35,139 nt of DNA, taken from contig JAUZPS010000002.1 of assembly GCA_030705945.1 (NCBI GenBank), forward strand, positions 1 through 35,139. Reading direction: 5' to 3'. The notes below the pieces were generated by a model. That model saw only the letters and a program-made list of their open reading frames with translations. It ran no database searches and was not told the origin of the DNA. Made by a program: the position numbers and the translations under genes. This stretch comes from Bacillota bacterium. GTDB lineage: Bacteria; Bacillota; Clostridia; Acetivibrionales; DSM-2933. Positions 16,279-25,775 of this stretch are shown piece by piece. The number at the start of each line of letters is the position of its first letter. The stretch's first letter is position 1.

Positions 16279-18168
16279 ATGTTTAAAGGTTTAAAAAGAC
16301 TATTAATAGGCCGTCCACTAAAAAATGAAGTAGCAGATGAAGAAAAGTATAGCGTATTTGGCGGTTTGCCTATACTTGCCAGCGATGCTTTATCATCAGT
16401 AGCATACGCGACTGAAGAAATTCTTTTGGTTCTGACTCCGGCAATTGGTTTATTGGCTTTTCCATATTTAAATTATATATCTATAGCTATTATATCCCTT
16501 GTTCTGATACTTGCCATATCTTACAGCCAGACGATAAAGAGTTATCCAAACGGCGGGGGAGCATATATTGTTGCTAAAGAAAATATTGGCGTTATTGCTG
16601 GAGTAGCTGCAGGCGCTGCGTTATCATTGGATTACATTTTGACGGTATCTGTAAGTATATCTTCAGGTGTTGCCCAGATAGTCTCTGTTTTTTCAGATTT
16701 AGCTCCATACAAAGTTCCTCTATGCGTTGTCATTGTTCTCCTTCTGATGGTTGGCAATCTGAGAGGCTTGCGTGAATCCGCCAAACTTTTCAGTTTCCCG
16801 GCTTACGCTTTTATGTTTGCAATGTTTTCCATGATTATTTGTGGAATAGCGAAAATAAAGTCCGGTTATACGCCCGTATCTCATCCGATTGACACCGGAA
16901 CACAAGCAGTATCCATGTTTCTGCTTCTTAAAGCTTTTTCTAACGGTTGCGCCGCGCTGACAGGTATTGAGGCTGTAAGCAACGCGGTACCAAATTTTAA
17001 AAGCCCATCTACCAAAAATGCCCGTAAAGTAATGGTCATTCTTGGCTTCCTGATAGTCTGCTTTTTTGGTGGAACTTCCCTTCTGGCAAACCTATATCAT
17101 GTTGTTCCTATAACAGAGATTCATCATGAGAAAACAGTGCTTGTAGGGATCGCGGAACAGGTTTTCACAGGCAACCTGAAATTCATGTTTTACTTTTTGC
17201 TGGCCGCAACTTTCACAATACTCGCTTTAGCTGCTAATACCGCATTTTCCGGCTTCCCGCTGCTTATATCCATAATGGCTAAGGAAGGATACGCTCCTCG
17301 TCAGTTAAGCATGCGTGGCGACAGATTGAGCTATTCAAATGGTATAATTGTTTTATCATCATTATCCATACTCTTAATTGTAGTATTCAAAGCTGAAGTA
17401 AGCGCATTGATAGGACTTTATTCCATAGGAGTTTTTATCTCTTTTACGTTATCCCAGTCGGGTATGTTTTTAAAATGGGTGCGCAATAGAAATAAAAATT
17501 GGATGTTTAAAGCCTTTATTAATGGTTTAGGCGCCCTGGTAACCTTTGTAGCGGTAATCGTAATTGCGATTGTTAAATTTGACCAAAAAGCCTGGGTAGT
17601 AGTTATAGTTATTCCAATCCTAATATTTGGTATGTTAAAAGTTAAGAAACATTATACCGCTGTCTCCAAACAATTAAGAATTCCTACTGAAGAACTCACT
17701 CAGATAGATATTAACGCTTCTCTTTACACAAACCGTGTTATTGTTCCTATTGAGAGCGTCAATAAGGCTAGCATACGAGCATTGAGATACGCCCGCACAA
17801 TATCCGAGAATGTTGTCGCGTTTAATGTCTCAATTGATGAAGAAACAGGAAATAAAGTCAAGGAGAGATTTGCGTTAATCAAAACCGATATTCCTCTTAT
17901 TGTAAAGTATTCGCCTTTTAGAAAAGTAGTGGAGCCTCTACTTAAGTTTATTGAATCAACAGAATATGATTATCAGAAAGGTGATATGGTTACGGTAATT
18001 TTACCTGAATTTTCAGTAAAATCAGCGTGGCAGGAATTGCTTCATAACCAGACCAGATTGTTTATTCAGAATGAACTCATGAAACATAAACACATTGTGG
18101 TTTCAACTATGCCGCTTCAATTAAAGGATGATGATTATGTTATGAAATCTCCGAAGTACAAAATCTAA
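16279..18168 (+). CDS. KimA-like APC-superfamily permease
   Basis: This 629-residue membrane protein has about 12 hydrophobic segments between residues 25 and 455 and a C-terminal cytoplasmic domain of about 170 residues. The N-terminal FKGLKRLLIGRPLK, SDALSSVAYATEEIL at about 35-49, SYPNGGGAYIVAKENIG at 88-104 and LLLKAFSNGCAALTGIEAVSNAVPNF near 215-240 follow the layout of KimA/YdaO, the high-affinity potassium importer of Bacillus subtilis. The substrate could instead be an amino acid, as older annotations of the family state. In Bacillus KimA is regulated by cyclic di-AMP; gdpP in this same window encodes the matching hydrolase. AAGGTGG precedes the ATG by 4 bases. It is convergent with recD2, 8 bases apart, with no terminator between them that I could see. 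Confidence 0.85.
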   Translation: MFKGLKRLLIGRPLKNEVADEEKYSVFGGLPILASDALSSVAYATEEILLVLTPAIGLLAFPYLNYISIAIISLVLILAISYSQTIKSYPNGGGAYIVAKENIGVIAGVAAGAALSLDYILTVSVSISSGVAQIVSVFSDLAPYKVPLCVVIVLLLMVGNLRGLRESAKLFSFPAYAFMFAMFSMIICGIAKIKSGYTPVSHPIDTGTQAVSMFLLLKAFSNGCAALTGIEAVSNAVPNFKSPSTKNARKVMVILGFLIVCFFGGTSLLANLYHVVPITEIHHEKTVLVGIAEQVFTGNLKFMFYFLLAATFTILALAANTAFSGFPLLISIMAKEGYAPRQLSMRGDRLSYSNGIIVLSSLSILLIVVFKAEVSALIGLYSIGVFISFTLSQSGMFLKWVRNRNKNWMFKAFINGLGALVTFVAVIVIAIVKFDQKAWVVVIVIPILIFGMLKVKKHYTAVSKQLRIPTEELTQIDINASLYTNRVIVPIESVNKASIRALRYARTISENVVAFNVSIDEETGNKVKERFALIKTDIPLIVKYSPFRKVVEPLLKFIESTEYDYQKGDMVTVILPEFSVKSAWQELLHNQTRLFIQNELMKHKHIVVSTMPLQLKDDDYVMKSPKYKI

Positions 18169-18176
18169 TAGAGTAA

Positions 18177-20393
18177 TCACCATATCCCGGAAAATCCTTT
18201 AATAAGCCTTTGCGAAAGACTTGAATACCTGTCGGTTTCCTTTACATTATTAACCATAAGTTGAAGCACACTCTCATAACCCACAAGTATTACAATGTCT
18301 TTTGCTCTTGTTATGGCAGTATAGAGAAGATTTCTGGTAAGCAGTATATTGGGGCCGCTAAACAATGGGATTATTACCGCAGGGAATTCGCTTCCCTGAC
18401 TTTTATGAATTGTAACTGCGTAAGCAAGTTCTAGTTCGTCCAAAATACTGAAATCATACTCTACAATTTTTTCATCATCAAAAATTACAGTCATATAATG
18501 TTCTTCAATGTCGATGCTCTGTATAATTCCAGTATCGCCATTAAAGACCCCTTGACCTTCGCTCCTTATTAGTCCGGTCTTTTCCCATCTTAAGCTGTAG
18601 TTATTTTTTATTTGCATGACCCGATCGCCTTCACGAAAAATAAAATCTCTGAAGGTTTTCTCTGATCTCCCCCTGTCCGCTGGATTCAAATATTTCTGTA
18701 ATTCTTTATTCATGCTTAGCACACCCGTAATACCCTTCTTTGTCGGAGTAAGAACCTGTATTTGTTTCATGGGGTCATAGCCGTAGCTTGCAGGCAACCT
18801 TTTGTAACATAACTCAGCAATGGTTGAAACTATATCTTCTCCTCTCTGGCGTGGCATAAAAAAGAAATCTTTATCCTTTACATTGAGATATGGCATGTTT
18901 CCTTTGTTTATTCTATGAGCGTTTACAACAATCATGCTTTCCTCTGCCTGTCTGAAAACATCGGTCAGCTTGACGGTATTTATCATATTGCTTGATATTA
19001 TATCCTTCAATACGCGCCCGGCGCCAACAGATGGAAGTTGATCAATATCTCCTACAAGAATAAGCCTTGTTCCTTGCGCTATTGCTTTTAACAGGCTATT
19101 CATCAGAAGTATATCAACCATGGACATTTCATCAACTATTATTGCATCTGACTCTATCGGGTTTGCCTCTGTCTTTGAAAAAAGCATTTCCTCGTTATCA
19201 CCGCTGTAACCGATTTCAAGGAGCCTGTGAATTGTTTTTGCTTCAAAGCCGGTAGCTTCCGTCATACGTTTTGCGGCTCTTCCCGTTGGCGCTGTTAGCG
19301 CTACATCTAATCCTTCCTTAATCAGAAGCTTAATTATACTCTTTATGATTGTCGTTTTTCCAGTTCCTGGCCCACCGGTTATTACAATAACCCCATTTGT
19401 GAGGGACTCTTTTATAGCGGTTAACTGATTATTCGCAAAATCAATTCCTTCCTCTTTCTGAACCTCAATAATACGATTTTCCAGCTCAATAACATCACCC
19501 TTAAACTCCACCGAAGAAAGTTCCATTAATCTTTTGCATACGGATTTCTCAGCATTATAAAAAGCGCTTAAATATATTTTATTTACCCCTTCATCCTTTT
19601 CCAAATAGATTACTTTATCTAAAAGAAGTCTTATTATCGCATCCTTAATTTGATCAATTTGAATTTCCAGCAATTGCGCCGTAAGTTCAGTCAGTTTATC
19701 TTCAGGCAAATAAGTATGACCATTTGCCGCTCCTTGCGTCAAAACGAACTTTATTCCACTGCTAACCCTATATGTTGACATAGGATCTATGCCAAGACTC
19801 ATAGCCACTTTATCAGCTGTTTTGAAGGTTATTCCGAATATCATCTCTGAAAGCTTATACGGGTTCTCTTTTATTTCATCTATTGACCTATCACCAAACA
19901 ATTTATATATTTTAGTTGAGTATATCGGACTTATTCCATACTCCTGGAAAAATAATATAACATTTCTTAGTCCTTGCTGTTCATTAAAGGCTTGTCCTAT
20001 ATTAATTGCCTTTTCAAGACTTATTCCCCTGATAAGGGACAGCTGTTGAGGGTTGAATCCGATTATATTTAATGCGTCATCTCCAAAACGCTTTACTATT
20101 TTAGCTGCCGTAGCAGGCCCAATACCCTTTAACACTCCTGAAGCAAGATATTTTTCAATAGCTTCAGATGTTTTTGGAAGCAGCTTTTCATAGCACTCGA
20201 CCTTAAACTGCTCACCATAATCAGGGTGTTCAACCCACCTGCCCATGACCTTTACCGTCTCCCCAATATTTATAAACGGCATAAAACCCACGGCCGTTAC
20301 TATTACCTTTTCAGCTCTTACATCGCAAACGGTATATCCGTTAGCTTCGTTAGTAAATATTATATCTTCAATTATTCCTTCTATCGTATCCAA
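18177..20393 (-). CDS. recD2: RecD2-type ATP-dependent 5'-3' DNA helicase
   Basis: This 738-residue protein starts from TTG at 20393, 6 bases after AAAGGTG. The GTG at 20402 is the end of that ribosome site, so I do not use it. The N-terminal third has the OB-like and helix-hairpin-helix regions of the RecD2 family (LKGIGPATAAKIVKRFG near 90-105). The helicase core has Walker A GGPGTGKTT at about 340-348, motif II DEMSMVD near 420, LVGDIDQLPSVGAGRVL near 450, and the C-terminal YAVTIHKSQGSEFPAVIIPL and LLYTAITRAK motifs. RecD2 acts in DNA repair independently of RecBC in bacteria such as Bacillus and Deinococcus. The family call is firm. Confidence 0.94.
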   Translation of the reverse strand: MDTIEGIIEDIIFTNEANGYTVCDVRAEKVIVTAVGFMPFINIGETVKVMGRWVEHPDYGEQFKVECYEKLLPKTSEAIEKYLASGVLKGIGPATAAKIVKRFGDDALNIIGFNPQQLSLIRGISLEKAINIGQAFNEQQGLRNVILFFQEYGISPIYSTKIYKLFGDRSIDEIKENPYKLSEMIFGITFKTADKVAMSLGIDPMSTYRVSSGIKFVLTQGAANGHTYLPEDKLTELTAQLLEIQIDQIKDAIIRLLLDKVIYLEKDEGVNKIYLSAFYNAEKSVCKRLMELSSVEFKGDVIELENRIIEVQKEEGIDFANNQLTAIKESLTNGVIVITGGPGTGKTTIIKSIIKLLIKEGLDVALTAPTGRAAKRMTEATGFEAKTIHRLLEIGYSGDNEEMLFSKTEANPIESDAIIVDEMSMVDILLMNSLLKAIAQGTRLILVGDIDQLPSVGAGRVLKDIISSNMINTVKLTDVFRQAEESMIVVNAHRINKGNMPYLNVKDKDFFFMPRQRGEDIVSTIAELCYKRLPASYGYDPMKQIQVLTPTKKGITGVLSMNKELQKYLNPADRGRSEKTFRDFIFREGDRVMQIKNNYSLRWEKTGLIRSEGQGVFNGDTGIIQSIDIEEHYMTVIFDDEKIVEYDFSILDELELAYAVTIHKSQGSEFPAVIIPLFSGPNILLTRNLLYTAITRAKDIVILVGYESVLQLMVNNVKETDRYSSLSQRLIKGFSGIW

Positions 20394-20420
20394 TAATTTC
20401 ACCTTTTTAGTAATTTATAA

Positions 20421-20460
20421 TTTATATGTAAATCTATATAATTATATGTAAATCTATATA
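20421..20460. repeat. Two tandem 20-bp AT-rich repeats
   Basis: The unit (T/A)TTATATGTAAATCTATATA occurs twice head to tail with one difference. It lies just upstream of recD2 and abuts repeat B. It may be a by-product of element insertion or slippage. Confidence 0.65.
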
Positions 20461-20561
20461 AGTTTCGAAAAAGATTTTACATTAAAAATGCAGTTAATGC
20501 GTCTGCATTTTACCATCAAAGCTGTACTTTTCGCAGCTTATGAATCAAAGTATATATTTTG
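20461..20561 (+). repeat. Palindromic repeat B, copy 1
   Basis: About 100 bp that align with 34978-35077 at roughly 85-90 percent by eye, same orientation. It has an inner hairpin AAAATGCAG/CTGCATTTT with a 9-base loop and an outer partly paired arm AAG...CGAAAA/TTTTCG...CTT. It ends 13 bases before the A copy at 20574. Confidence 0.8.
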
Positions 20562-20573
20562 TTTTTTTGATGC

Positions 20574-20678
20574 TATATAAAAAGCAATTAATCTTTTACA
20601 TTTGCCTATCGCAAAATAACGTTAAAGCGTTCGTTATTTTGCTCCGTCAAATGTAAGATTAATAGTGCTTTTTATATA
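20574..20678 (+). repeat. Palindromic repeat A, full copy 2
   Basis: Identical over all 105 bases to the copy at 7671, although 13 kb away. It lies between recD2 and the downstream end of the small membrane protein gene, next to repeat B. Confidence 0.92.
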
Positions 20679-20786
20679 CCTTATATAATATCAAATAAAC
20701 ATAGCAGTTTCAAACTTCATCAAAATTTAAATGTTTCTAATATTTAGAAAATTGTTAATTGATTTCATTGCGCCCTTTTATATAGC

Positions 20787-21167
20787 TCATTCTTTACCGA
20801 GCGCCCTTTTTTCATTGTCAGCAAAATCCTTAAATATTTCGTTTCTTTCTGTTTTATTGTAAATATCAATCACATCATAGCTATTTTTTAGTTTGGTAAG
20901 AATCTGCAGAGTGTCATCATTTGAGCCCATATCAATGATATTGAGCTTTCCGTTCATAATTATGTTTCTTATAGCTCCTCCTGTAAGCATGCCCCTTACA
21001 AGCCCTTCAACCGTATCCTGTTGGTTTTTAACAATCAAAACCAACTTCGCGTCGGAATTTTTAGTTGTCTTATGCTGAGTTATGGAATCCACAACACTTA
21101 TTACCAGTGATAACATACCATACACTGCCAGTAAATAAATAAGTATTTCAGGAATTATATTAAACAT
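20787..21167 (-). CDS. Small membrane-anchored protein with glycosyltransferase-2-like core
   Basis: This 126-residue protein of unknown role has one N-terminal membrane segment (about 5-28, IPEILIYLLAVYGMLSLVISVV). The cytoplasmic part begins KLVLIVKNQQDTVEGLVRGML (42-62) and continues to LNIIDMGSNDDTLQILTKL (75-93). These resemble the first strand-helix and the DxGSxDxT element of family 2 glycosyltransferases, but the rest of the catalytic domain is absent. It is too short to be an active GT2 enzyme. It may be a binding or regulatory remnant that is maintained, or an independent small family. The ATG follows GGGGGTG. It is transcribed in the same direction as metK, after a structured segment that may terminate metK. 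Confidence 0.7.
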   Translation of the reverse strand: MFNIIPEILIYLLAVYGMLSLVISVVDSITQHKTTKNSDAKLVLIVKNQQDTVEGLVRGMLTGGAIRNIIMNGKLNIIDMGSNDDTLQILTKLKNSYDVIDIYNKTERNEIFKDFADNEKRALGKE

Positions 21168-21245
21168 TATAATACACCCCCATAAATTAATTTATTCTGG
21201 AAAAACATAAAAGGTTACAATAAGATTAGAACAAATAAAAATAAA

Positions 21246-21332
21246 GCGTTTCAGACATTTTTCTATAGATAACTTCGGAATAAGCTGTTTTCACGGCTTG
21301 TCAGAAGTTGCATAAAATAATGTCCGAAACGC
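21246..21332 (-). ncRNA. Structured RNA-like segment after metK (terminator or ncRNA)
   Basis: On the minus strand an outer stem GCGTTTCgGACATT/AATGTCtGAAACGC (13 of 14 paired) encloses a second stem AACTTC/GAAGTT. Inside that is AAGCcGT/ACaGCTT capped by a GAAA tetraloop. TTTATTTTTATTT follows. It starts 32 bases past the metK stop. The simplest reading is an elaborate metK terminator. The three-level structure with a GNRA loop would also suit a small RNA or a repeat family of its own. I do not recognise a known RNA class. Confidence 0.55.
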
Positions 21333-21364
21333 CCTTATGTATTTTGCAATAAAATATTAACTTG

Positions 21365-22558
21365 TTATATAATCTCTGCCTCTCTTTTTAATATATCAGC
21401 CTTATCTGTCTTTTCCCATGATAATTCAACATCAGTACGTCCAAAATGACCATACGCTGCTGTCTGCTTGTAAATTGGTCTTCTTAATTCCAGTGTCTTT
21501 ATTATACCTGCAGGTCTTAAATCAAAGTTCTTTTGAACTAACCTAACAAGCTTATCCTCAGAAATTTTACCGGTTCCGAAAGTATCAACCAAAATAGATA
21601 CCGGCCGAGCTACTCCGATTGCGTAAGCCAGCTGTACTTCACATCTTTTTGCCAATCCCGCAGCTACGATATTTTTAGCGACATACCTTGCTGCATAAGC
21701 TGCTGAACGGTCAACTTTTGTCGGATCTTTGCCTGAGAAAGCTCCGCCTCCATGTCTTGCATATCCTCCATATGTGTCAACAATGATCTTTCTTCCTGTC
21801 AATCCTGAATCTCCTTGAGGTCCCCCAACTACAAATCTTCCCGTAGGGTTAATAAGAATTTTTGTATTTGAGTCAATCAATTCAGCAGGTATAGTGGGCT
21901 TAATTACTAGTTCAATTAAGTCTTTTTCGATTGTATCATGGTCTACATCAGCGCTGTGCTGAGTAGAAATTACTATTGTATCAACTCTTACCGGCCTATT
22001 GTCTTCATACTCGACAGTAACCTGTGATTTTCCATCAGGTCTTAGATATTTTACTTTGCCTGCTTTTCTTATATCAGTCAGTTTCTTTACAAGTTTATGC
22101 GCCAGCGAGATCGGCATCGGCATGAGCTCTGGCGTCTCGTCGCAAGCAAAACCGAACATCATGCCCTGGTCGCCTGCGCCAATGGCTTCTATTTCTGCAT
22201 CGGTCATTTCACCTTTCTTTGCTTCTAGAGCCTTATTTACACCCATGGCAATATCAGGCGACTGCTCGTCTATTGAAGTGATGACGGAGCATGTATCACA
22301 GTCAAAACCATATTTTGCTCTGTCATAACCAATTTCTCTTATGGTATTTCTTACGATGCGAGGTATATCAACATAACAATTAGTTGTAATTTCACCCATT
22401 ACAAGCACTAATCCCGTTGTTACGGCAGTCTCGCAGGCTACCCTTGCATTTGGATCCTTTTCAAATATTGCATCCAGCACTGAATCAGATATCTGATCGC
22501 AAATTTTATCTGGATGCCCCTCTGTTACTGATTCTGAAGTAAATAATATTCTTCCCAT
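21365..22558 (-). CDS. metK: S-adenosylmethionine synthetase MetK
   Basis: This 397-residue protein matches the family throughout: [20 protein letters not shown] at the N-terminus, [16 protein letters not shown] at about 117-132, and [48 protein letters not shown] at about 245-292 with the ATP- and metal-binding residues. It makes SAM from methionine and ATP in the cytoplasm. A GGAGG site lies before the ATG. The leader carries an S-box riboswitch, its terminator and a complete copy of repeat A. Full length; no oddities in the protein. Confidence 0.98.
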   Translation of the reverse strand: MGRILFTSESVTEGHPDKICDQISDSVLDAIFEKDPNARVACETAVTTGLVLVMGEITTNCYVDIPRIVRNTIREIGYDRAKYGFDCDTCSVITSIDEQSPDIAMGVNKALEAKKGEMTDAEIEAIGAGDQGMMFGFACDETPELMPMPISLAHKLVKKLTDIRKAGKVKYLRPDGKSQVTVEYEDNRPVRVDTIVISTQHSADVDHDTIEKDLIELVIKPTIPAELIDSNTKILINPTGRFVVGGPQGDSGLTGRKIIVDTYGGYARHGGGAFSGKDPTKVDRSAAYAARYVAKNIVAAGLAKRCEVQLAYAIGVARPVSILVDTFGTGKISEDKLVRLVQKNFDLRPAGIIKTLELRRPIYKQTAAYGHFGRTDVELSWEKTDKADILKREAEII

Positions 22559-22610
22559 TTTAATTCCTCCGCTTGTACAATTTTATTTTTTAGACAATTA
22601 ATCTATTTTA

Positions 22611-22715
22611 TAGATAAAAAGCAATTAATCTTTTACATTTGCCTATCACAAAATAACGTTAAAGCATTCGTTATTTTGCTCCGTCAAATGTAAGATTAAT
22701 AGTGCTTTTTATATA
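22611..22715 (+). repeat. Palindromic repeat A, full copy 3, inside the metK leader
   Basis: A full-length copy with three visible differences from copies 1 and 2 (left end TAGAT for TATAT, CACAAAA for CGCAAAA, GCATTCG for GCGTTCG). It lies between the riboswitch terminator and the metK ribosome site, so every full-length metK mRNA should carry its hairpin. Flanks contain TATAGAT on both sides, a possible target duplication, but the site is itself palindromic and AT-rich. Confidence 0.92.
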
Positions 22716-22748
22716 GATTAGATCTTTTCTGTCGTTCCCAAGGAGTAC

Positions 22749-22775
22749 AAAAAAACCCCTTCAAAAGAAGAGGTT
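22749..22775 (-). terminator. Riboswitch-controlled terminator of metK
   Basis: On the minus strand AACCTCTTC pairs with GAAGGGGTT around TTTT, followed by TTTTTT. It is the expression platform of the S-box just upstream. Confidence 0.93.
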
Positions 22776-22787
22776 AAACATACGCTT

Positions 22788-22894
22788 TCCTCATCTTTCA
22801 GAATATTTGCAAATATTCTGCAGGAATTGGCACCGATACAATAAGCCGGTTGCCGGGTTTCATAGGGCTCAGTCCCTCCACCTCTCTTGATAAG
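22788..22894 (-). promoter_or_regulatory. SAM-I (S-box) riboswitch aptamer of metK
   Basis: The minus strand carries the S-box signature: CTTATCAAGAGAGGTGGAGG, GGACTGAGCCC, TGAAACCCGGCAACC, then GGTGCCAATTCC, a long stem (CAGAATATTTGCAAATATTCTG) and GATGAGG. CTTATC and GATGAG form the P1 helix. A terminator follows 12 bases later. SAM binding would favour the terminator and shut off metK. Confidence 0.97.
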
Positions 22895-23122
22895 GTCAAT
22901 ATTAATTTGTAGAATTCAATAAAATCATTTTCGTTATATAACTGCTTATTTAATATAACTATTTACTTACTACTGGATACGTTAAGCAAGTATTGATTTT
23001 ATCTAAAAATAATATACCATATGGCTTATTAGACGTCAAGCAAAAAATTGCCTTTTTTTACATAATAAAATCTTTTTTACAATATTTTTATATTCAAATC
23101 GGTTTAAGGACGTTACAACAAA

Positions 23123-24922
23123 TTAAGCGCTTGCGAAAACTTCTTCAAACTCTGGACCTTCAATTTTCTCTTTTTCTAATAATATATTCGCCACATTATG
23201 AAGTCTGTTTATATTTTCCTTTAACAAGCTAATAGTTTTTTCATACGCGTTATCAATTATGCTCTTTATCTCATTATCTATTACCGAAGCTGTCTCTTCG
23301 CTGTAATTCTTTGATTGAGCAAAGTCTCTTCCGATAAAAACCTCGTCATTTTCGTTTCCGAATATGAGATTTGTCAGCTTATCGCTCATACCATACTTTA
23401 TTATAATGTCTCTGGCAACACTATTAGCCCGCTTCAAATCACTAGACGCGCCAGTGCTTACTTCACCTAAAACTATCTCTTCCGCAGCTCTACCGCCAAG
23501 GGCAATGACAATGCTCTCAATCAGTTGCGATTTTGTGTAATGGGTAATGTCCTCTTCTGGTCTTGCTGAAGTATATCCACCTGCCATACCTGCAGGAATT
23601 ATTGATATTCTATCCACTTTGTTGGTAGAAGAAATCACTTTAATAGCTATTGCATGGCCTGCCTCATGGTAAGCAGTAAGTTTCTTTTCTTTTTCACTCA
23701 TAACTCTGCTCTTCTTTTCAGGTCCCATAACAACCTTGAAGGTTGCTTCCTTAATTTCATCAAATGATATCTGCTTCTTATCTTTTCTTGCAGCAAGCAA
23801 TGCCGCCTCATTGAGTAGATTCTCAAGATCCGCTCCTGTAAATCCTGACGTGTTTTTAGCTATTTCGTCAAGTTTTACATCATGCCCTAACGGCTTACCT
23901 CTTGCGTGCACCTTTAAAATCTGTTCTCTTCCTTTAATATCAGGATAACCGACAATTACTCTTCTATCAAATCTTCCAGGCCTTAATAAAGCAGGATCCA
24001 GAATATCCGGTCTGTTTGTTGCGGCAAGAATAATAACACCTTCATTAAGTCCAAATCCGTCCATCTCAACAAGCAGCTGGTTCAAAGTCTGTTCACGTTC
24101 ATCATGACCACCGCCGAGCCCTGCTCCTCTATGGCGGCCAACAGCGTCTATTTCATCTATAAATACAATACAAGGCGAATTCTTTTTAGCTTGGTCAAAT
24201 AAATCTCTAACTCTTGATGCTCCAACACCGACAAACATTTCAACAAAATCAGAACCGCTTATGCTGAAAAACGGAACACCGGCCTCACCAGACACAGCTT
24301 TGGCAAGCAAAGTCTTACCTGTTCCTGGAGGTCCCACCAAAAGTACTCCCTTTGGGATTCTAGCGCCTAATTCGACGAATTTTCTAGGCTGCTTTAGAAA
24401 CTCAACAATTTCTTTAAGTTCTTCCTTTTCTTCATCTGCGCCTGCAACATCTTCAAATGTAACTTTCTTCTTTTCATCAACACTCATCTTAGCGCGGCTT
24501 TTACCAAAAGACATTACACGGCTTCCTCCGCCACCCTGAGATTGTTGTAGGAAAAATACCCAGAATAATATAAATATTACTATAAGACCAACTGTAGGTA
24601 ATATTGTAACCCACCAAGGAGCTGTTGAAGGAAGTTTACCTTCCAGGATAATCTTTTTATCCTTAACTAATGGATTTACCTCATCTAAAAATTTATCAAT
24701 AGATGGAATTACAACAGTGTATTTTGATCCTCCCGAAGCCTTATTGAGAATAACAGTTGCTTTATTTCCCTCTAAGGTTATGGATTGAACACTATTCAAT
24801 TGCGATAACAGCACTGTGTAGCTCTTAGATTCAGGATCCTGACTCAAACTGAATATGGAAAGAATGGCCAGTATTATAACCAACAGTACTATATAAAAAC
24901 TTATTCCTCTGAAATACTTCAA
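23123..24922 (-). CDS. ftsH: Membrane-bound ATP-dependent zinc protease FtsH
   Basis: 599 residues from a TTG start at 24922, 8 bases after AAGGAG. The in-frame GTG at 24931 overlaps that ribosome site and is rejected. Two membrane segments (about 6-26 and 104-126) flank an extracytoplasmic domain. The AAA domain has Walker A GPPGTGKT near 197-204, Walker [13 protein letters not shown] near 251-262 and the second-region-of-homology [21 protein letters not shown]. The zinc protease motif HEAGH is at about 419-423. FtsH degrades unfolded or regulatory membrane and cytosolic proteins. It lies downstream of tilS-hpt, the usual order in Firmicutes. Confidence 0.97.
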   Translation of the reverse strand: MKYFRGISFYIVLLVIILAILSIFSLSQDPESKSYTVLLSQLNSVQSITLEGNKATVILNKASGGSKYTVVIPSIDKFLDEVNPLVKDKKIILEGKLPSTAPWWVTILPTVGLIVIFILFWVFFLQQSQGGGGSRVMSFGKSRAKMSVDEKKKVTFEDVAGADEEKEELKEIVEFLKQPRKFVELGARIPKGVLLVGPPGTGKTLLAKAVSGEAGVPFFSISGSDFVEMFVGVGASRVRDLFDQAKKNSPCIVFIDEIDAVGRHRGAGLGGGHDEREQTLNQLLVEMDGFGLNEGVIILAATNRPDILDPALLRPGRFDRRVIVGYPDIKGREQILKVHARGKPLGHDVKLDEIAKNTSGFTGADLENLLNEAALLAARKDKKQISFDEIKEATFKVVMGPEKKSRVMSEKEKKLTAYHEAGHAIAIKVISSTNKVDRISIIPAGMAGGYTSARPEEDITHYTKSQLIESIVIALGGRAAEEIVLGEVSTGASSDLKRANSVARDIIIKYGMSDKLTNLIFGNENDEVFIGRDFAQSKNYSEETASVIDNEIKSIIDNAYEKTISLLKENINRLHNVANILLEKEKIEGPEFEEVFASA

Positions 24923-25187
24923 ACAGCTCACTCCTTATTATTTTATATAAATCCAAACGACATTTTTCAATAGATATATAAACTTCAAATAATAAAATTA
25001 AGTAATATTTAACATTAAGTAATCATTAACATTATCTTAAACAATACCGTTTGTTCAAAAGCCATACGAAAGAGTTGATTTGACTTCGCTTAACGTATGA
25101 TTAATTGTGGTTTTACTATAGTATGATTATTAAATACTATATATTAACATATACTTTAATAAAACACAATAAATGTGTAATTAAAAT
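24923..25187. other. Intergenic region between hpt and ftsH
   Basis: AT-rich spacer without a gene. CATACG...CGTATG (about 25063-25098) and ATAGTAT...ATACTAT (25117-25139) are short inverted repeats that could form weak hairpins; neither looks like a clear terminator. Confidence 0.4.
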
Positions 25188-25721
25188 TTATGAATATGCA
25201 TCTTCTTTTAGTATACACAAATCAGGTAAATTTCTGTACTTTCCAGAATAATCAAGCCCGAAACCTACAACAAACTCATCAGGAATCGTGAATCCCTCAT
25301 AATCAATGTCAATATGGACTTTTCTCCTGGAAGGCTTATCTAACGCAGTACATATCTTTACACTTAAAGGTCCTCTGGTATACAACATTTCTTTGAGATA
25401 TTTCAGAGTAAGTCCGGTATCAACAATATCCTCAACAATCAAAACATGTTTATTTGTTATTGAGGTATCTATATCCTTAATTATTCTTACAACCCCCGAA
25501 GATTTTGATGAATTGCCATAACTTGAAACTGAAATGAAATCAATATCTACAGGAATCTTTATTTCCCTCATCAAATCCGCAAGGAAAACGAATCCGCCCT
25601 TTAGAACTCCTACCAGTATTAATTCCTTACCTTCGTAGTCGGAGGATATCCTATTTCCCATATCTTTGATTTTTGCGTCTAATTCTTCTTTACTAATCAG
25701 TATTTTTTTAATCGCGTCCAG
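25188..25721 (-). CDS. hpt: Hypoxanthine phosphoribosyltransferase, likely CTG start
   Basis: This purine-salvage enzyme converts hypoxanthine (and guanine) to the nucleotide with PRPP. Visible motifs are LILVGVLKGGFVFLADLM, the flexible-loop region SYGNSSKSSG, and the PRPP site VLIVEDIVDTGLTL. The first ATG (25661) gives only 157 residues and cuts the N-terminus. In-frame codons upstream encode a normal Hpt start (DAIKKILISKEELDAKIKDM), and a stop sits directly before a CTG at 25721. GGGGTGA lies about 6 bases before that CTG, giving 177 residues, the usual length. ATT three codons on is an alternative start. It lies 54 bases below tilS. Confidence 0.9.
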   Translation of the reverse strand: MDAIKKILISKEELDAKIKDMGNRISSDYEGKELILVGVLKGGFVFLADLMREIKIPVDIDFISVSSYGNSSKSSGVVRIIKDIDTSITNKHVLIVEDIVDTGLTLKYLKEMLYTRGPLSVKICTALDKPSRRKVHIDIDYEGFTIPDEFVVGFGLDYSGKYRNLPDLCILKEDAYS

Positions 25722-25775
25722 TTATAATCACCCCTAATTAAATAACAATTTCGAAACTTTCCTATTTACGCGTAT

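Larger units (their letters stand above)
20394..20786. other. Repeat-filled intergenic region upstream of recD2
   Basis: The 393 bases between recD2 and the small membrane protein gene hold a tandem 20-mer pair, one copy of repeat B and one full copy of repeat A. I found no coding frame with support and no clear recD2 promoter. Confidence 0.7.

Noticed and set aside
22599-22720. Firm target-site duplication (TATAGAT) around the metK-leader copy of element A
   Set aside because: The flanks are themselves palindromic and AT-rich, and the other full copies lack a matching duplication, so chance is not excluded.
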